Shown here: positions 8,802 to 15,792 of the stretch, piece after piece
Layout: each line of letters begins with the position of its first letter
Position numbering within the stretch: the first letter of the stretch is position 1
DNA from: Variovorax sp. PBS-H4
Lineage (GTDB): Bacteria > Pseudomonadota > Gammaproteobacteria > Burkholderiales > Burkholderiaceae_C
Reading direction: 5' to 3'
Length of the DNA stretch: 64,000 bases
Assembly (NCBI RefSeq): GCF_901827205.1
Contig: NZ_LR594675.1
Span: 3,100,001 to 3,164,000, forward strand
Position numbers and translations under genes: made by a program
Notes under the pieces: model-generated
What the model saw: the letters and a program-made list of their open reading frames with translations, nothing else
Database searches by the model: none
What the model was told of the DNA's origin: nothing

Positions 8802-9182
8802 TCAGAACCCCGCCTTCACGTTGATGTCCGGCACGATGACCGACGGCTTGAACACCACCCGGTATCGGTACACGTTCGCGGGCGCCGGCTCAAGCTGTTC
8901 GATGAACCAGGTCACGTTGTTCGACACGCCCAGGTAGTGCTTCTTGAACACGCCAACGCCTGTCTTGCAGGTGATGGAGATCTTTGGGTGCGCCGCTTCG
9001 AGGCTGCACAGTCCCTCGATGGTCAGGATGTACTCGCCGGTGATGCCGTTATAGAAGACGACGCGTCGATTGATCTCGAAGTTGTCGGCGGCTTCGGACA
9101 GGTTGCGTGACGCCACGCGGGCATCGTTGTCGCATCCGGCGAGGGTGGCGATGAGGGCCAGGGCGATCAGGGTTTTCTTCAT
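8802..9182 (-). CDS. phage-encoded lipoprotein (beta-sandwich type)
   Basis: A 126-aa protein beginning MKKTLIALALIATLAGCDND: a positively charged start, a hydrophobic core and the lipobox LAGC (Cys16), so it should be exported, lipidated and anchored in a membrane. The mature part is beta-rich (RRVVFYNGITGEYILTIEG, VYRYRVVFKP). I recall closely similar small lipoproteins in many tailed phages under names such as beta-sandwich lipoprotein; function is not established. A very strong GAGGAGGAAA ribosome site precedes the ATG at 9182. It sits just upstream of the ligase. Possible roles include superinfection exclusion or envelope modification; that is inference. Confidence 0.85.
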   Translation of the reverse strand: MKKTLIALALIATLAGCDNDARVASRNLSEAADNFEINRRVVFYNGITGEYILTIEGLCSLEAAHPKISITCKTGVGVFKKHYLGVSNNVTWFIEQLEPAPANVYRYRVVFKPSVIVPDINVKAGF

Positions 9183-9198
9183 TGGTTGTGTTTCCTCC

Positions 9199-9450
9199 TC
9201 AGGCCCGAACGGGCCGAGACTTGCCCGCGACGCATCGCACACGAGTGCAGCCGCGGGGCGTGTTGACGATACGAGTCGGGAAGCCAATCCCCAGTGCGCG
9301 CTGAATGCGCGGAGGCAGGCTGTCAGCTACTTCTTGCGAGATACCGTGGACGGCGAGTACCGTTCCGACGGCGAATCCGTCACCCGTGCTTTCGACGTCC
9401 ATGAGGACTTGGTCGACGCTAACTGGGTTCATTCCTGGAAGGCTGATCAT
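9199..9450 (-). CDS. small hypothetical protein (83 aa or slightly longer)
   Basis: An 83-aa protein from the ATG at 9450 (MISLPGMNPVSVDQ), preceded by AAGG at a suitable distance. The reading frame remains coding-like upstream (NNANALVCAEFRQGTW), so TTG codons at 9501 or 9540 are alternative starts giving 100-113 residues. The sequence has a central VESTGDGFAVGTVLAVHGIS beta-like stretch and a basic C-terminus. No family recognised. It lies between a 47-aa gene and the lipoprotein gene. Confidence 0.55.
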   Translation of the reverse strand: MISLPGMNPVSVDQVLMDVESTGDGFAVGTVLAVHGISQEVADSLPPRIQRALGIGFPTRIVNTPRGCTRVRCVAGKSRPVRA

Positions 9451-9511
9451 CCAGGTGCCTTGACGAAATTCTGCACAAACGAGTGCGTTGGCGTTGTTCA
9501 AGATAGGTCCG

Positions 9512-9655
9512 CTAAGAGATGGGGTGCCCCCCTGGCGCAAAATTGCGCTGTGCCCGTTCTTTGTCGAGCTTCGATAAGCACTCCTCGAAGAATTTATTCC
9601 CGGTTGCGGAGCCGGAGCGTGCGAGGTCCACGCGAGAGAGATCTGTGTCTCTCAT
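9512..9655 (-). CDS. small hypothetical protein (47 aa)
   Basis: A 47-aa frame starting MRDTDLSRVDLARSGS and ending GGHPIS, with a plausible helical middle (NKFFEECLSKLDKERA). It fills what would otherwise be a 165-base gap and overlaps the extended form of the next gene. The ribosome site is weak, and no family is recognised, so its reality rests on composition and position only. Confidence 0.4.
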   Translation of the reverse strand: MRDTDLSRVDLARSGSATGNKFFEECLSKLDKERAQRNFAPGGHPIS

Positions 9656-9705
9656 TTCAGTTGGGCGGTGGGCTGGCCAGGCCCTATGGGTTAGCCGGTG
9701 TCATC

Positions 9706-9999
9706 TCAGTCGTTGTCTTCAGGCGAGTCGCCTCGTGCGCGGCGCAGTTGCTCTTCCAGCGTGTCGAACATGTCGGCCTGTACCGGGAAGCAGATCTGCG
9801 CGTGGGTGTGATTTCCGTCTTGCCAGCTAATCCTTGCGACGGAGAGAATCCATCGCAGCATCCGGGCGTCCTCGAGCTCCTGCTCAAGGATGTCGATCAG
9901 ACGACGCGCCAACTCCGATGCCTGGCTCGCGGTGTGCCTGACAGGCCCGTTGAGAATGGCTTGGAAGAGAGCGTCTCGGACGCCTTGGTTGTGAGGCAT
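9706..9999 (-). CDS. small hypothetical protein (97 aa)
   Basis: A 97-aa protein with a good GAAGGAA ribosome site upstream of the ATG at 9999. It consists mainly of long amphipathic helices (SELARRLIDILEQELEDARMLR and, near the C-terminus, DMFDTLEEQLRRARGD) around a short segment rich in His and aromatics (WQDGNHTHAQICF). Helical and acidic, it could be an adaptor or inhibitor protein, but I do not recognise a family. It is in the polycistron of small genes upstream of the replication block. Confidence 0.65.
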   Translation of the reverse strand: MPHNQGVRDALFQAILNGPVRHTASQASELARRLIDILEQELEDARMLRWILSVARISWQDGNHTHAQICFPVQADMFDTLEEQLRRARGDSPEDND

Positions 10000-10009
10000 T
10001 TCAGTTCCT

Positions 10010-10321
10010 TCAGATTTGCAGCCGGCGAATCCGCCGGATGTGTCCTGGGTGAAGCCCATAGACCGCGGCGAGTTGCCGCGACGACCTGGGGTCTCTGATG
10101 ATTTCCTCGTCCCGGCGCCAGAGTTCAACGCGAGCATCGCGCGCCCTGGCATATCGGCCGACTCTGTACGCGACATTGCGAAAGGCCGGCTCTTCGATCT
10201 CGAAAGTGGTGAAGCGGTGCGGGTTGGAGTTGGAGCACTCACGACGACGCTGCACGGTGCCGTGCTCTCCAGCTCGGGTCTCTAGAACGCGCGTAGGCTT
10301 CCCACAAACTGCGCACTTCAT
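10010..10321 (-). CDS. NrdR-like zinc-ribbon protein with C-terminal HTH
   Basis: A 103-aa protein. Residues 1-42 follow the N-terminal zinc ribbon of NrdR, the ribonucleotide reductase repressor: MKCAVCG, then an ETR segment, then QRRRECSNSNPHRFTTFE, corresponding to RRRRECxxCxxRFTTYE. The fourth zinc ligand appears to be replaced by Ser/Asn, and the ATP-cone of true NrdR is absent; instead the C-terminus reads as a helix-turn-helix (SRQLAAVYGLHPGHIRRIRR). It is therefore probably a small DNA-binding regulator built on an NrdR-type ribbon, not a functional NrdR. It overlaps the upstream 84-aa gene by four bases. Confidence 0.7.
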   Translation of the reverse strand: MKCAVCGKPTRVLETRAGEHGTVQRRRECSNSNPHRFTTFEIEEPAFRNVAYRVGRYARARDARVELWRRDEEIIRDPRSSRQLAAVYGLHPGHIRRIRRLQI

Positions 10322-10572
10322 TCGATGTCCTTGAGGCCTCCTCTCGCGGTGATAGTCCAGACACGTCCACGGCCTTCGAGCAGATCTTGGGCGCCCTCGG
10401 GGCCCTCCCGCAATAGGCGAAGTACCGCGTCCTTGTCGACCTTGAGGTCGACTTCCTTGATGCGAACAGCGGAGCGCCAGACGGGCTCCTCCTTGCGCCC
10501 GTCTTCGTGGGCGTCGCCCTGAGTGCCGAAGTAGCGGATCGGGTCAGTGTCAGTGCGGACAAAGAATTTCAT
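10318..10572 (-). CDS. small hypothetical protein (84 aa)
   Basis: An 84-aa protein starting MKFFVRTDTDPIRYFG, with a strong GGGGGAGGG ribosome site immediately upstream. The middle contains a helix (KVDKDAVLRLLREGPEG) and the C-terminus a strand with a Trp (GRVWTITARGGL). No family is recognised. Its start overlaps the end of the upstream 104-aa gene and its stop overlaps the NrdR-like start (ATGA), so the three are translationally coupled and could form one regulatory unit. Confidence 0.65.
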   Translation of the reverse strand: MKFFVRTDTDPIRYFGTQGDAHEDGRKEEPVWRSAVRIKEVDLKVDKDAVLRLLREGPEGAQDLLEGRGRVWTITARGGLKDIE

Positions 10573-10883
10573 GAGAGACCCTCCCCCTGAGAGGGAGACT
10601 CCGAGTGAGTAGTGGTTCGAGTCGCCCGGGATTCCTTGAGGTGCGCGGGCACGGTGGCCCACCAGGCGCGGACCGCCGACATGGCGTAGAGGCGCTGGCG
10701 CGGCCGCGCACTGCTCGAGCTTCCGACGTTCATCGCGCACTGCAGGCCGGGGTAGTGGCGCAGAGCGGCGGTGAGGCGGGTGGTTGGGTACTTGAGCCGG
10801 TCGGCGACCTCCGGCAGGGTGAACAGCGGCTCGCGCGGCGCGCCCTTGGGCGCAGGTGATGGGCGGCCGAGCTTCAACGCCAC
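10569..10883 (-). CDS. putative helix-turn-helix protein (104 aa)
   Basis: A 104-aa protein from a GTG start. Residues about 20-45 (LFTLPEVADRLKYPTTRLTA) look like a helix-turn-helix of the MerR/excisionase size class, followed by LYAMSAVRAWW, which resembles the wing region of such proteins. The C-terminal 20 residues are Ser/Thr/Glu-rich and probably disordered. It could be a DNA-binding regulator, possibly excisionase-like, but without a neighbouring integrase this is speculation. It overlaps both neighbours. Confidence 0.55.
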   Translation of the reverse strand: MALKLGRPSPAPKGAPREPLFTLPEVADRLKYPTTRLTAALRHYPGLQCAMNVGSSSSARPRQRLYAMSAVRAWWATVPAHLKESRATRTTTHSESPSQGEGLS

Positions 10884-11170
10884 TCCTCGCCGACCTTAAT
10901 GCCGTTCTCTTCGAGCAGTGCGATGGCCTCGGTCGGCAGCGAGAAGATGCCGTCGTAGTCGGTCAGCTCCCGCGTGTCCGGGTTGAACCAGATTCCGATT
11001 CCCTCGGTGGTCTCGATGTCGGGGATGTCCCACTCGATGAAGTAGTAGCCGGCTCCGTCGCCCTCCCACAGGTCCATGGTGGACTCGTGCTTCCCGAGCT
11101 GGCGCGAGCCCCAGCTGCCCTCGAGAATCATCTCTGCGGTGAATGTCTTGGTCGCGATCTTCTTGCTCAT
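10874..11170 (-). CDS. small hypothetical acidic protein (98 aa)
   Basis: A 98-aa protein starting MSKKIATKTFTAEMILEG; acidic throughout the middle (DLWEGDGAGYYFIEWDIPDIE) and predicted as an antiparallel sheet followed by a helix (LPTEAIALLEENGIKV). No known family. The ATG at 11170 overlaps the stop of the DUF2958-like gene, so the two are coupled. The acidic, compact style is typical of phage host-takeover or anti-defence proteins but nothing specific is visible. Confidence 0.65.
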   Translation of the reverse strand: MSKKIATKTFTAEMILEGSWGSRQLGKHESTMDLWEGDGAGYYFIEWDIPDIETTEGIGIWFNPDTRELTDYDGIFSLPTEAIALLEENGIKVGEEWR

Positions 11171-11508
11171 GTGACGATCACCCCTGCGCGGATTGCTTCC
11201 TTCGCGTACTCGCTCAGAGGCTTCTTGGCCACGAAGGAGATGTCGCGCTCGATCGGCATCCCCAGCCTGCCGCGCAGCTCGCGCAGTTCGCTGATCGAGA
11301 CGTAGCCAAGCTCCGGGTATCCGAGGCCAAGGTCGCACAGGCCGAAGGCGAGGTCTTCCTCCTCGTCGATCTCGGTGAGCAGCCAGGTGGCGCCAGCGTC
11401 CGGGGTGAACAGCTTGACCACCGGGTAGTGGTCGCAGTTGTCGTTCGATCGAGACTCAGCGTTGTTGGCCACCATCGCGGCCAGTTGCTCAGGGGTCCAC
11501 AGGTTCAT
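11167..11508 (-). CDS. DUF2958-like protein
   Basis: A 113-aa protein with the core KLFTPDAGATWLLTEID and DLAFGLCDLGLGYPELGY, which I recognise as the hallmark of the DUF2958 family, found on plasmids, conjugative elements and phages. Function is unknown; its association with mobile elements suggests an accessory role in DNA establishment. The typical family length is about 110-120 residues, so it is complete. The ATG overlaps the stop of the 73-aa gene. Confidence 0.8.
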   Translation of the reverse strand: MNLWTPEQLAAMVANNAESRSNDNCDHYPVVKLFTPDAGATWLLTEIDEEEDLAFGLCDLGLGYPELGYVSISELRELRGRLGMPIERDISFVAKKPLSEYAKEAIRAGVIVT

Positions 11509-11726
11509 GGGAGTGCTCCGAATGGGTTGGCGCGCAGCTCTTCGTTAGCGGCGCGGCGGATGTCGTCAAGGCACAGCGGGTCGCGCACCTTGCGCTCGTG
11601 CATGGCTCGGTCGACCTGGGCGAAGAAGGCTTCGTCGATGGCGAGCTGGTCGAAGAGCGCCTGGTCGAAGGCGTTGTCGGGGGCGGTGACGTTGTCGGGG
11701 GCGGTGACGTTGTCGGGGGTGATCAT
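11505..11726 (-). CDS. small hypothetical protein with tandem PDN repeats (73 aa)
   Basis: A 73-aa acidic protein whose N-terminus reads MITPDNVTAPDNVTAPDN. The repetition is produced by three 18-bp tandem copies of the dispersed CCCCGACAACGTC motif (11670-11718). The rest (LFDQLAIDEAFFAQVDRAMH, IRRAANEELRANPFG) is helical. No family recognised. The ATG at 11726 has GGAGATC upstream within the end of the preceding gene. The repeats look like an insertion or expansion inside the beginning of the gene and may not be important to the protein itself. Confidence 0.6.
   Translation of the reverse strand: MITPDNVTAPDNVTAPDNAFDQALFDQLAIDEAFFAQVDRAMHERKVRDPLCLDDIRRAANEELRANPFGALP
11670..11718 (-). 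repeat. three 18-bp tandem copies of the left-arm dispersed motif
   Basis: Plus-strand copies of GACGTTGTCGGGG start at 11688 and 11706, with GGCGTTGTCGGGG at 11670; each is followed by a five-base linker (GCGGT, GCGGT and a diverged third), giving an exact 18-bp period. It is the only place in the window where the motif occurs in tandem. It lies over the first codons of the 73-aa gene. Confidence 0.9.
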
Positions 11727-11954
11727 TCAGATCTCCACGTAGTTGCCGTCGTCCTTCAGATCGGCCTCGTACACCGTGTCGTGGTGTTCCACCAGGCCGA
11801 CGATGTCGGTGTCCAGGTGCTTGTAGAGCCCGCCCGCGGCAGCCTCATGCAGGAAGTCGCGCAGCTCCTCGCCCTCGAGCTCATCAGGCACTTCTATCTC
11901 GACATACAGGCGCTCCCAGACAGCCTGGTCGATGCGTACGGGAATGGTCTTCAT
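11727..11954 (-). CDS. small hypothetical acidic protein (75 aa)
   Basis: A 75-aa protein starting MKTIPVRIDQAVWERLYVEI. A beta strand, the acidic helix DELEGEELRDFLHEAAAGG and a C-terminal HHDTVYEADL segment can be seen; no known family. It directly abuts the 73-aa gene, whose ribosome site lies in its last codons. Strongly acidic overall. Confidence 0.6.
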   Translation of the reverse strand: MKTIPVRIDQAVWERLYVEIEVPDELEGEELRDFLHEAAAGGLYKHLDTDIVGLVEHHDTVYEADLKDDGNYVEI

Positions 11955-11957
11955 TGG

Positions 11958-12176
11958 TCACTCCGGAATGACGATCAGCATCGCGATCGCGTCGGGATCG
12001 ATGTGGTGCATGAGCTCCGGCCCCTTGGTCCATGCCTCTGCGAGGACACAAAGCACGTTGCCCTGGATGAACGCAGTCCCAGTGAGCGGGATGCGGCCGC
12101 GGTGCAGGTGGACCCGCAGCTTGAATGGGTGGTCGTAGCGCGCTTCGACTACGTTCCGGACGTCTTGCAAAAGCAT
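11958..12176 (-). CDS. small hypothetical protein (72 aa)
   Basis: A 72-aa protein from the ATG at 12176, preceded by GGAGTGACC; a GTG at 12182 would add two residues. It is mixed alpha/beta (VEARYDHPFKLRVHLHRGRI, GNVLCVLAEAWTKGPELMHH). No family recognised. The GGAGTGACCATG junction, where the TGA of the preceding gene lies inside the leader, recurs at several gene boundaries in this arm and shows translational coupling. Confidence 0.6.
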   Translation of the reverse strand: MLLQDVRNVVEARYDHPFKLRVHLHRGRIPLTGTAFIQGNVLCVLAEAWTKGPELMHHIDPDAIAMLIVIPE

Positions 12177-12178
12177 GG

Positions 12179-12919
12179 TCACTCCTTCTTCATGAAGAAC
12201 ACGGCCTGCGCGCGCTTGGCGCCACTGCCGTGAGCGGGGAATCCGACGATCGCGGTGCGGTCCTGCTTCTGGCAGATGCCGCAGTTCAGGCAGTCGGTAT
12301 TGCCGGTGGTGGCGGGGCAGACGATGACGTGGCGGCCCGCCGGCGTCTTCACTGCCTTGGTGGCGTCAGCCGGCAGCACGACGACCACCGGCGCGATGCC
12401 GATCTCCGCGTACTCGTCGGCCTGCTCGAGCGTCTCGGCGCTCAGGTTGACGGTGAACCCCATCAGGTTCGCCGTGCGGATCGCCGCCCGGTTGTGCGGC
12501 GTTGGCTGGTAGTGGGTGTAGGTGAACCCACGCTTGCCCTTGTTCGCGATGGCAAGCCGCGTGAGCAGCTGGCCGTCGATCTCGCCCGGCGCAGACGGCG
12601 TCAGGTCGCCAGCCTGGTTGTGCCGCCACAGAGCGTTGCGCCTGATGGTGAGCACGTCCTCGATCAGCTCGTCGAACGAGTACCCGCGCTTGCCGGCGTC
12701 GAGCTGGCGCCAGTGGATGGCAAGCGGCCCGTGCTCGGCGTAGCACCCGTTCGACTTGAAGCTGCAGGTGGGTGGGCAGGAGTTCGAGCTCGTGGTGGTG
12801 ACAGGGATGGGGCCCGTCTTCTGGTTCGAGCTGACGCGGGTGAAGTGGTAGGTGACGGGGACCGGCTTAGCTGCCGGTGATCGTGGCGCCTTGCGCGCCG
12901 GTTCCTTGAGTGCTTGCAT
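12179..12919 (-). CDS. cysteine-rich phage protein (DUF7227-like)
   Basis: A 246-aa protein. The N-terminal part reads SSNQKTGPIPVTTTSSNSCP followed by TCSFKSNGCYAEHGP, and the C-terminal part has CPATTGNTDCLNCGIC with QDRTAIVGFPAHGSG. This Cys pattern and the SSNxKTGPIP signature belong to a conserved phage family that I recall as DUF7227. The cysteines could bind a metal or iron-sulphur cluster, but no activity is known. It is complete at both ends, overlaps the 206-aa gene by 53 bases and is coupled to the 72-aa gene. Confidence 0.75.
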   Translation of the reverse strand: MQALKEPARKAPRSPAAKPVPVTYHFTRVSSNQKTGPIPVTTTSSNSCPPTCSFKSNGCYAEHGPLAIHWRQLDAGKRGYSFDELIEDVLTIRRNALWRHNQAGDLTPSAPGEIDGQLLTRLAIANKGKRGFTYTHYQPTPHNRAAIRTANLMGFTVNLSAETLEQADEYAEIGIAPVVVVLPADATKAVKTPAGRHVIVCPATTGNTDCLNCGICQKQDRTAIVGFPAHGSGAKRAQAVFFMKKE

Positions 12920-13487
12920 GCATTTCCTCGGTGAGGCTTTTCGCCTTCTGGGTCGCGGACTCGTAGCTGTCGAAGTAGGCGGGTTGTCCCTCCCTGTTGA
13001 GATGAATCTGTCGGGACCTTTCGAGCTCGAGGGGTCGTACTACCATCCAGGCAGGGATGTCCTGCGCCCACCACTCGTGATCCGGCCGCAGCACGGCGCG
13101 CCACGGGCGCACTGGGAAGTAGTCGGGCCTCCAGCGCTCGATCGCGTCGATGGTGAAGATGCGGTCGATCACGGCTCGGTCGTCCTCGTCGATCGGCAGG
13201 CCCCACTCGAGGACCTTCTTGAAGTAGACGTAGCGGACGCCTTCGTCGTCGCTGGCGAACTTCAATTCCTCCGCCACGTCTTCGGCGCTCGCCCAGAGCT
13301 CCACGATCCGGCTTCCACTGCTGTAGTTCAGGCGCGCCAACTGGCAGCCGATCGACTCGCGCCGGCGCTGGTTGCTGGGCCGCTCCCGCAGCCAGCCGCC
13401 CACGTTGTAGTTGGCCTCGAGCAGTCGGTAGGCCTCGCAGACGTCGAAGACGCTGATGGATTGGCCGTTGGGGTCGAAGTAGTCCAT
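12867..13487 (-). CDS. hypothetical protein (206 aa)
   Basis: A 206-aa protein starting MDYFDPNGQSISVFDVCEAY. It is rich in Trp and charged residues (IVELWASAEDVAEELKF, ERWRPDYFPVRPWRAVLRPD) and contains a lone VRPLELERSRQI basic stretch. I do not recognise it. The start was set at the ATG at 13487, which follows GGAGTGACC; a GTG six bases upstream is the alternative. It overlaps the Cys-rich gene at its 3' end by 53 bases, an unusually long overlap for this operon. Confidence 0.65.
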   Translation of the reverse strand: MDYFDPNGQSISVFDVCEAYRLLEANYNVGGWLRERPSNQRRRESIGCQLARLNYSSGSRIVELWASAEDVAEELKFASDDEGVRYVYFKKVLEWGLPIDEDDRAVIDRIFTIDAIERWRPDYFPVRPWRAVLRPDHEWWAQDIPAWMVVRPLELERSRQIHLNREGQPAYFDSYESATQKAKSLTEEMHASTQGTGAQGATITGS

Positions 13488-13489
13488 GG

Positions 13490-13861
13490 TCACTCCACGA
13501 GGGTGAAGATGGCGAAGCCGTGCTCGAGCAGGTCGTCGCCGAAGTCGCGCAGCTGGTAGTCCAGGTACGCCCAGAAGCGGCCGTTGATCTCATTCGTGCC
13601 GTCGTCGTGAACGTCCATCGACTCGGCGATGCAGGGCGCCGAGCTCAGGCCCACGAAGGGGTTGCCCTGGCCGGCGTCGAAGGGCTCGAAGCTGCCGTTG
13701 GTCCAGTACTGCTCGGTGCCTTCCCAGAGAAGGTCTTCGCTGGTCCGCGTGGACCGCATCTCGGAGAACCAGGCGCGGGCCTCCTCGTCAGCCAGGCGCA
13801 CCTCGAGGTGGCCGGTCGGGAGGATCGTGCAGACGATAGCGTCGCGTTCGTGGAAGATCAT
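13490..13861 (-). CDS. hypothetical acidic protein (123 aa)
   Basis: A 123-aa protein starting MIFHERDAIVCTILPTGHLE, with a C-terminal acidic helix (YLDYQLRDFGDDLLEHGF). Mixed alpha/beta, very acidic, no recognised family. It overlaps the following and preceding genes by one to a few bases, as do most genes here. Confidence 0.6.
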   Translation of the reverse strand: MIFHERDAIVCTILPTGHLEVRLADEEARAWFSEMRSTRTSEDLLWEGTEQYWTNGSFEPFDAGQGNPFVGLSSAPCIAESMDVHDDGTNEINGRFWAYLDYQLRDFGDDLLEHGFAIFTLVE

Positions 13862-14409
13862 CAGTAACCCTCCAGCAGAGCCTCGAGCAGCTCGTGCTGC
13901 TCATGGGTGAAGAACTTGCGCAGGTCGTTGTGGATCTGCTGACAAGCGCGGTACGTTTCCAGGGCCTTGATCGAGTCGCTGTCCGATCCGAAGTCGCTGC
14001 ACCAGTCCTCGAAGGTCTGGGTCGCACCACTTGCGTCCATGAACATGCTGTGGAGCAGGCTGGCAATCGGCGGCTTGACCGGCTGCAGTAGCTTCTGCTC
14101 GTCGTGCCAGGCCAGCGTGTTGGTGGTGTACGGTTTGCCGAGGCGCCGGTAGCTCTGCGGGAACTTGCGTAGGCCGGTGCCGGTTCGAAACGTCTGTCGC
14201 ATCGCGGCGATTGCCTTGGAGAAGTTCGGGTTGCCGTCTCGACGTACGAGCTCGAACATCCACTCGTCGTGCTTCCAAGGACGGTCGCCGCTTCTGGTCT
14301 CCCCGCGCTCGCCTAGGTGGTGCACGTCGTAGGTGACGTGCATAGCGACCAGGGCGTCTTCGACCGCCTGCTCCCGCTCGGTCAGCTTTGGTTTCTGAAT
14401 GACAGACAT
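13861..14409 (-). CDS. hypothetical protein (182 aa)
   Basis: A 182-aa protein starting MSVIQKPKLTEREQAVEDAL with AAGGAG six bases upstream of the ATG. Residues 60-100 are basic (FSKAIAAMRQTFRTGTGLRK) and the C-terminal third is acidic and helical (THEQHELLEALLEGY). No known domain. It is the first gene after a 53-base gap that holds one dispersed motif copy (14450-14462), so it may begin a sub-operon. Confidence 0.6.
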   Translation of the reverse strand: MSVIQKPKLTEREQAVEDALVAMHVTYDVHHLGERGETRSGDRPWKHDEWMFELVRRDGNPNFSKAIAAMRQTFRTGTGLRKFPQSYRRLGKPYTTNTLAWHDEQKLLQPVKPPIASLLHSMFMDASGATQTFEDWCSDFGSDSDSIKALETYRACQQIHNDLRKFFTHEQHELLEALLEGY

Positions 14410-14462
14410 GAGTTCTCCTTGCGCCCCGGTGGCCCAGGGCGTTGGTGTTGACGTTGTCGGGG

Positions 14463-14666
14463 TCAGTGCTCGAGCTTCGAGCGCAGACGGGTGAGGGCGT
14501 TGGCGCCGAGGGCGCGGGTGACGGCCTGAGGCGAGAGCAGCATGCCCTTCACCATCTGGATCTCCGCCGTGTAGCGGTGGCCGCCTGGGAGCGAGGCGTT
14601 GGCGGCCTCAAGGGTGGCGAAGGTTGCCTCGGCCTCCGGCGTGAGCTTCGGGGGTTTGTCGGCCAT
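14463..14666 (-). CDS. small hypothetical protein (67 aa)
   Basis: A 67-aa protein starting MADKPPKLTPEAEATFATLE; mostly helical, with a short Gly-Pro-containing turn. The stop is followed at once by a copy of the dispersed motif (14450-14462). No family recognised. Confidence 0.55.
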   Translation of the reverse strand: MADKPPKLTPEAEATFATLEAANASLPGGHRYTAEIQMVKGMLLSPQAVTRALGANALTRLRSKLEH

Positions 14667-15046
14667 CAGGCGAACCTCGCCAGCAGCTTTTCCTTCAGCT
14701 CGACGCCGCAGTCGTGCCAGGCGGCGCCATGGATCATCCCGCTGTCGAAGTCTTCCGGCTTTCCCTCCGCCACCTTGCTCGCGTAGGACAGGAGGGCCTC
14801 GAGAACGAAGGCCTGGATCAGCGCGCCGCGCCGGCTGCGCTCCATCAGGTCGGTGACGAACTCGACGTTGGTCGGCGGTCCGGCCTCCACCCTCTCAGTG
14901 TTGGGGTCGATGCCCTTCGCGCCGCAGCTCTCGCAGGTGATGTCGTCGAAGGTGCGGACGTCATCCTCGTCGTTGAGGTGCACGTAGGCGTCGGCCAGCA
15001 GGTCCTCGCTGCCGCAGTGTGGGCAGGTGTAGATGGTCTTGAGCAT
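14666..15046 (-). CDS. zinc-ribbon hypothetical protein (126 aa)
   Basis: A 126-aa protein. Residues 8-42 contain two CxxC knuckles, CPHCG and CESCG, spaced as in a zinc ribbon, followed by a helical domain (SRRGALIQAFVLEALLSYAS). I recall a widespread phage family of Lar-like/zinc-ribbon proteins with this layout, but do not assign a name. The ATG at 15046 is preceded by a TGACC junction with the upstream 74-aa gene. Confidence 0.65.
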   Translation of the reverse strand: MLKTIYTCPHCGSEDLLADAYVHLNDEDDVRTFDDITCESCGAKGIDPNTERVEAGPPTNVEFVTDLMERSRRGALIQAFVLEALLSYASKVAEGKPEDFDSGMIHGAAWHDCGVELKEKLLARFA

Positions 15047-15048
15047 GG

Positions 15049-15273
15049 TCAGTCCTCTTCCGCCGGTTCGGTCGCGTTGAGCAGGGCGTGCGCTTCGATG
15101 ACGCACGGGGGCAGCGGGTCGTTCTCGAGCGTGGCGCTCTCCGCGTAATCGGCCAGGTCAGCCAGCACCAGGCGCACGTCGCGCAGCAGCATCAGGGGCA
15201 CGACGACGTCCTGGTCGTCTGGGTAGGCGTCAAGTTCCTGGACGCTCAGGGTGTCCTTCCAGATCTTGCTCAT
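15049..15273 (-). CDS. small hypothetical protein (74 aa)
   Basis: A 74-aa acidic protein starting MSKIWKDTLSVQELDAYPDD; a central hydrophobic helix (VVPLMLLRDVRLVLADLADY) could be buried or membrane-associated, though it contains charges. It has a GGAAAGG-type ribosome site ahead of 15273. No family recognised. Confidence 0.55.
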   Translation of the reverse strand: MSKIWKDTLSVQELDAYPDDQDVVVPLMLLRDVRLVLADLADYAESATLENDPLPPCVIEAHALLNATEPAEED

Positions 15274-15283
15274 GGGGTTCCTT

Positions 15284-15520
15284 TCATAGCCAGGTGATGG
15301 CGGGACCGACCAGGTCCTCGAACTGCATGCACTCCTCAAGCCGCTCCCGGGCGTCGGCGTCGGGGAGTTCGTAGAGGTCCTCGTTGTCGGGGGTGACGAC
15401 ATCGAACAGCTGGCCGTCGTGGGCGACGATGCGGCCCCAGCAGTAGCCATTGCTTCGAACGACGGTCAGGGTGGCGGGCTTGCCGCGGAAGGTGACGTTG
15501 ACGGGGTCGGACATGTGCAT
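15284..15520 (-). CDS. small hypothetical protein (78 aa)
   Basis: A 78-aa protein starting MHMSDPVNVTFRGKPATLTV, beta-rich in its first half and acidic-helical in its second (DADARERLEECMQFEDL). It includes a TPDNE sequence encoded by a partial copy of the dispersed motif (15382-15392). The second ATG at 15514 is an alternative start. No family recognised. Confidence 0.55.
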   Translation of the reverse strand: MHMSDPVNVTFRGKPATLTVVRSNGYCWGRIVAHDGQLFDVVTPDNEDLYELPDADARERLEECMQFEDLVGPAITWL

Positions 15521-15531
15521 GGGCGGTCCCT

Positions 15532-15792
15532 TCAGATGACGTAGTCGGGCGGGCTCGGCAGTTCGCCGCAGAACCAGTCAAGCTCGTCGAGCAGGTCCGT
15601 AGCGATGTCGATAGCGGTGTCGGTGTCGACTCGGTCACCTTCCAGGTACGACCAGACGGCCACGAACATCGGCTCGAAGCCGCACTGCCAGCCAACCAGG
15701 CGGGCGTTGGCGGGCATCTCGCTGACGTCGCGCGGCGAGAGGCAGTCATCGACGCAGTGGCCGATGTAGGGGAGGGCGTCGGTGCGGTTCAT
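15532..15792 (-). CDS. small hypothetical protein (86 aa)
   Basis: An 86-aa protein starting MNRTDALPYIGHCVDDCLSP. Acidic, with two N-terminal cysteines and a C-terminal helix (TAIDIATDLLDELDWFCG). No family recognised. The ATG overlaps the stop of the 103-aa gene. Confidence 0.55.
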   Translation of the reverse strand: MNRTDALPYIGHCVDDCLSPRDVSEMPANARLVGWQCGFEPMFVAVWSYLEGDRVDTDTAIDIATDLLDELDWFCGELPSPPDYVI

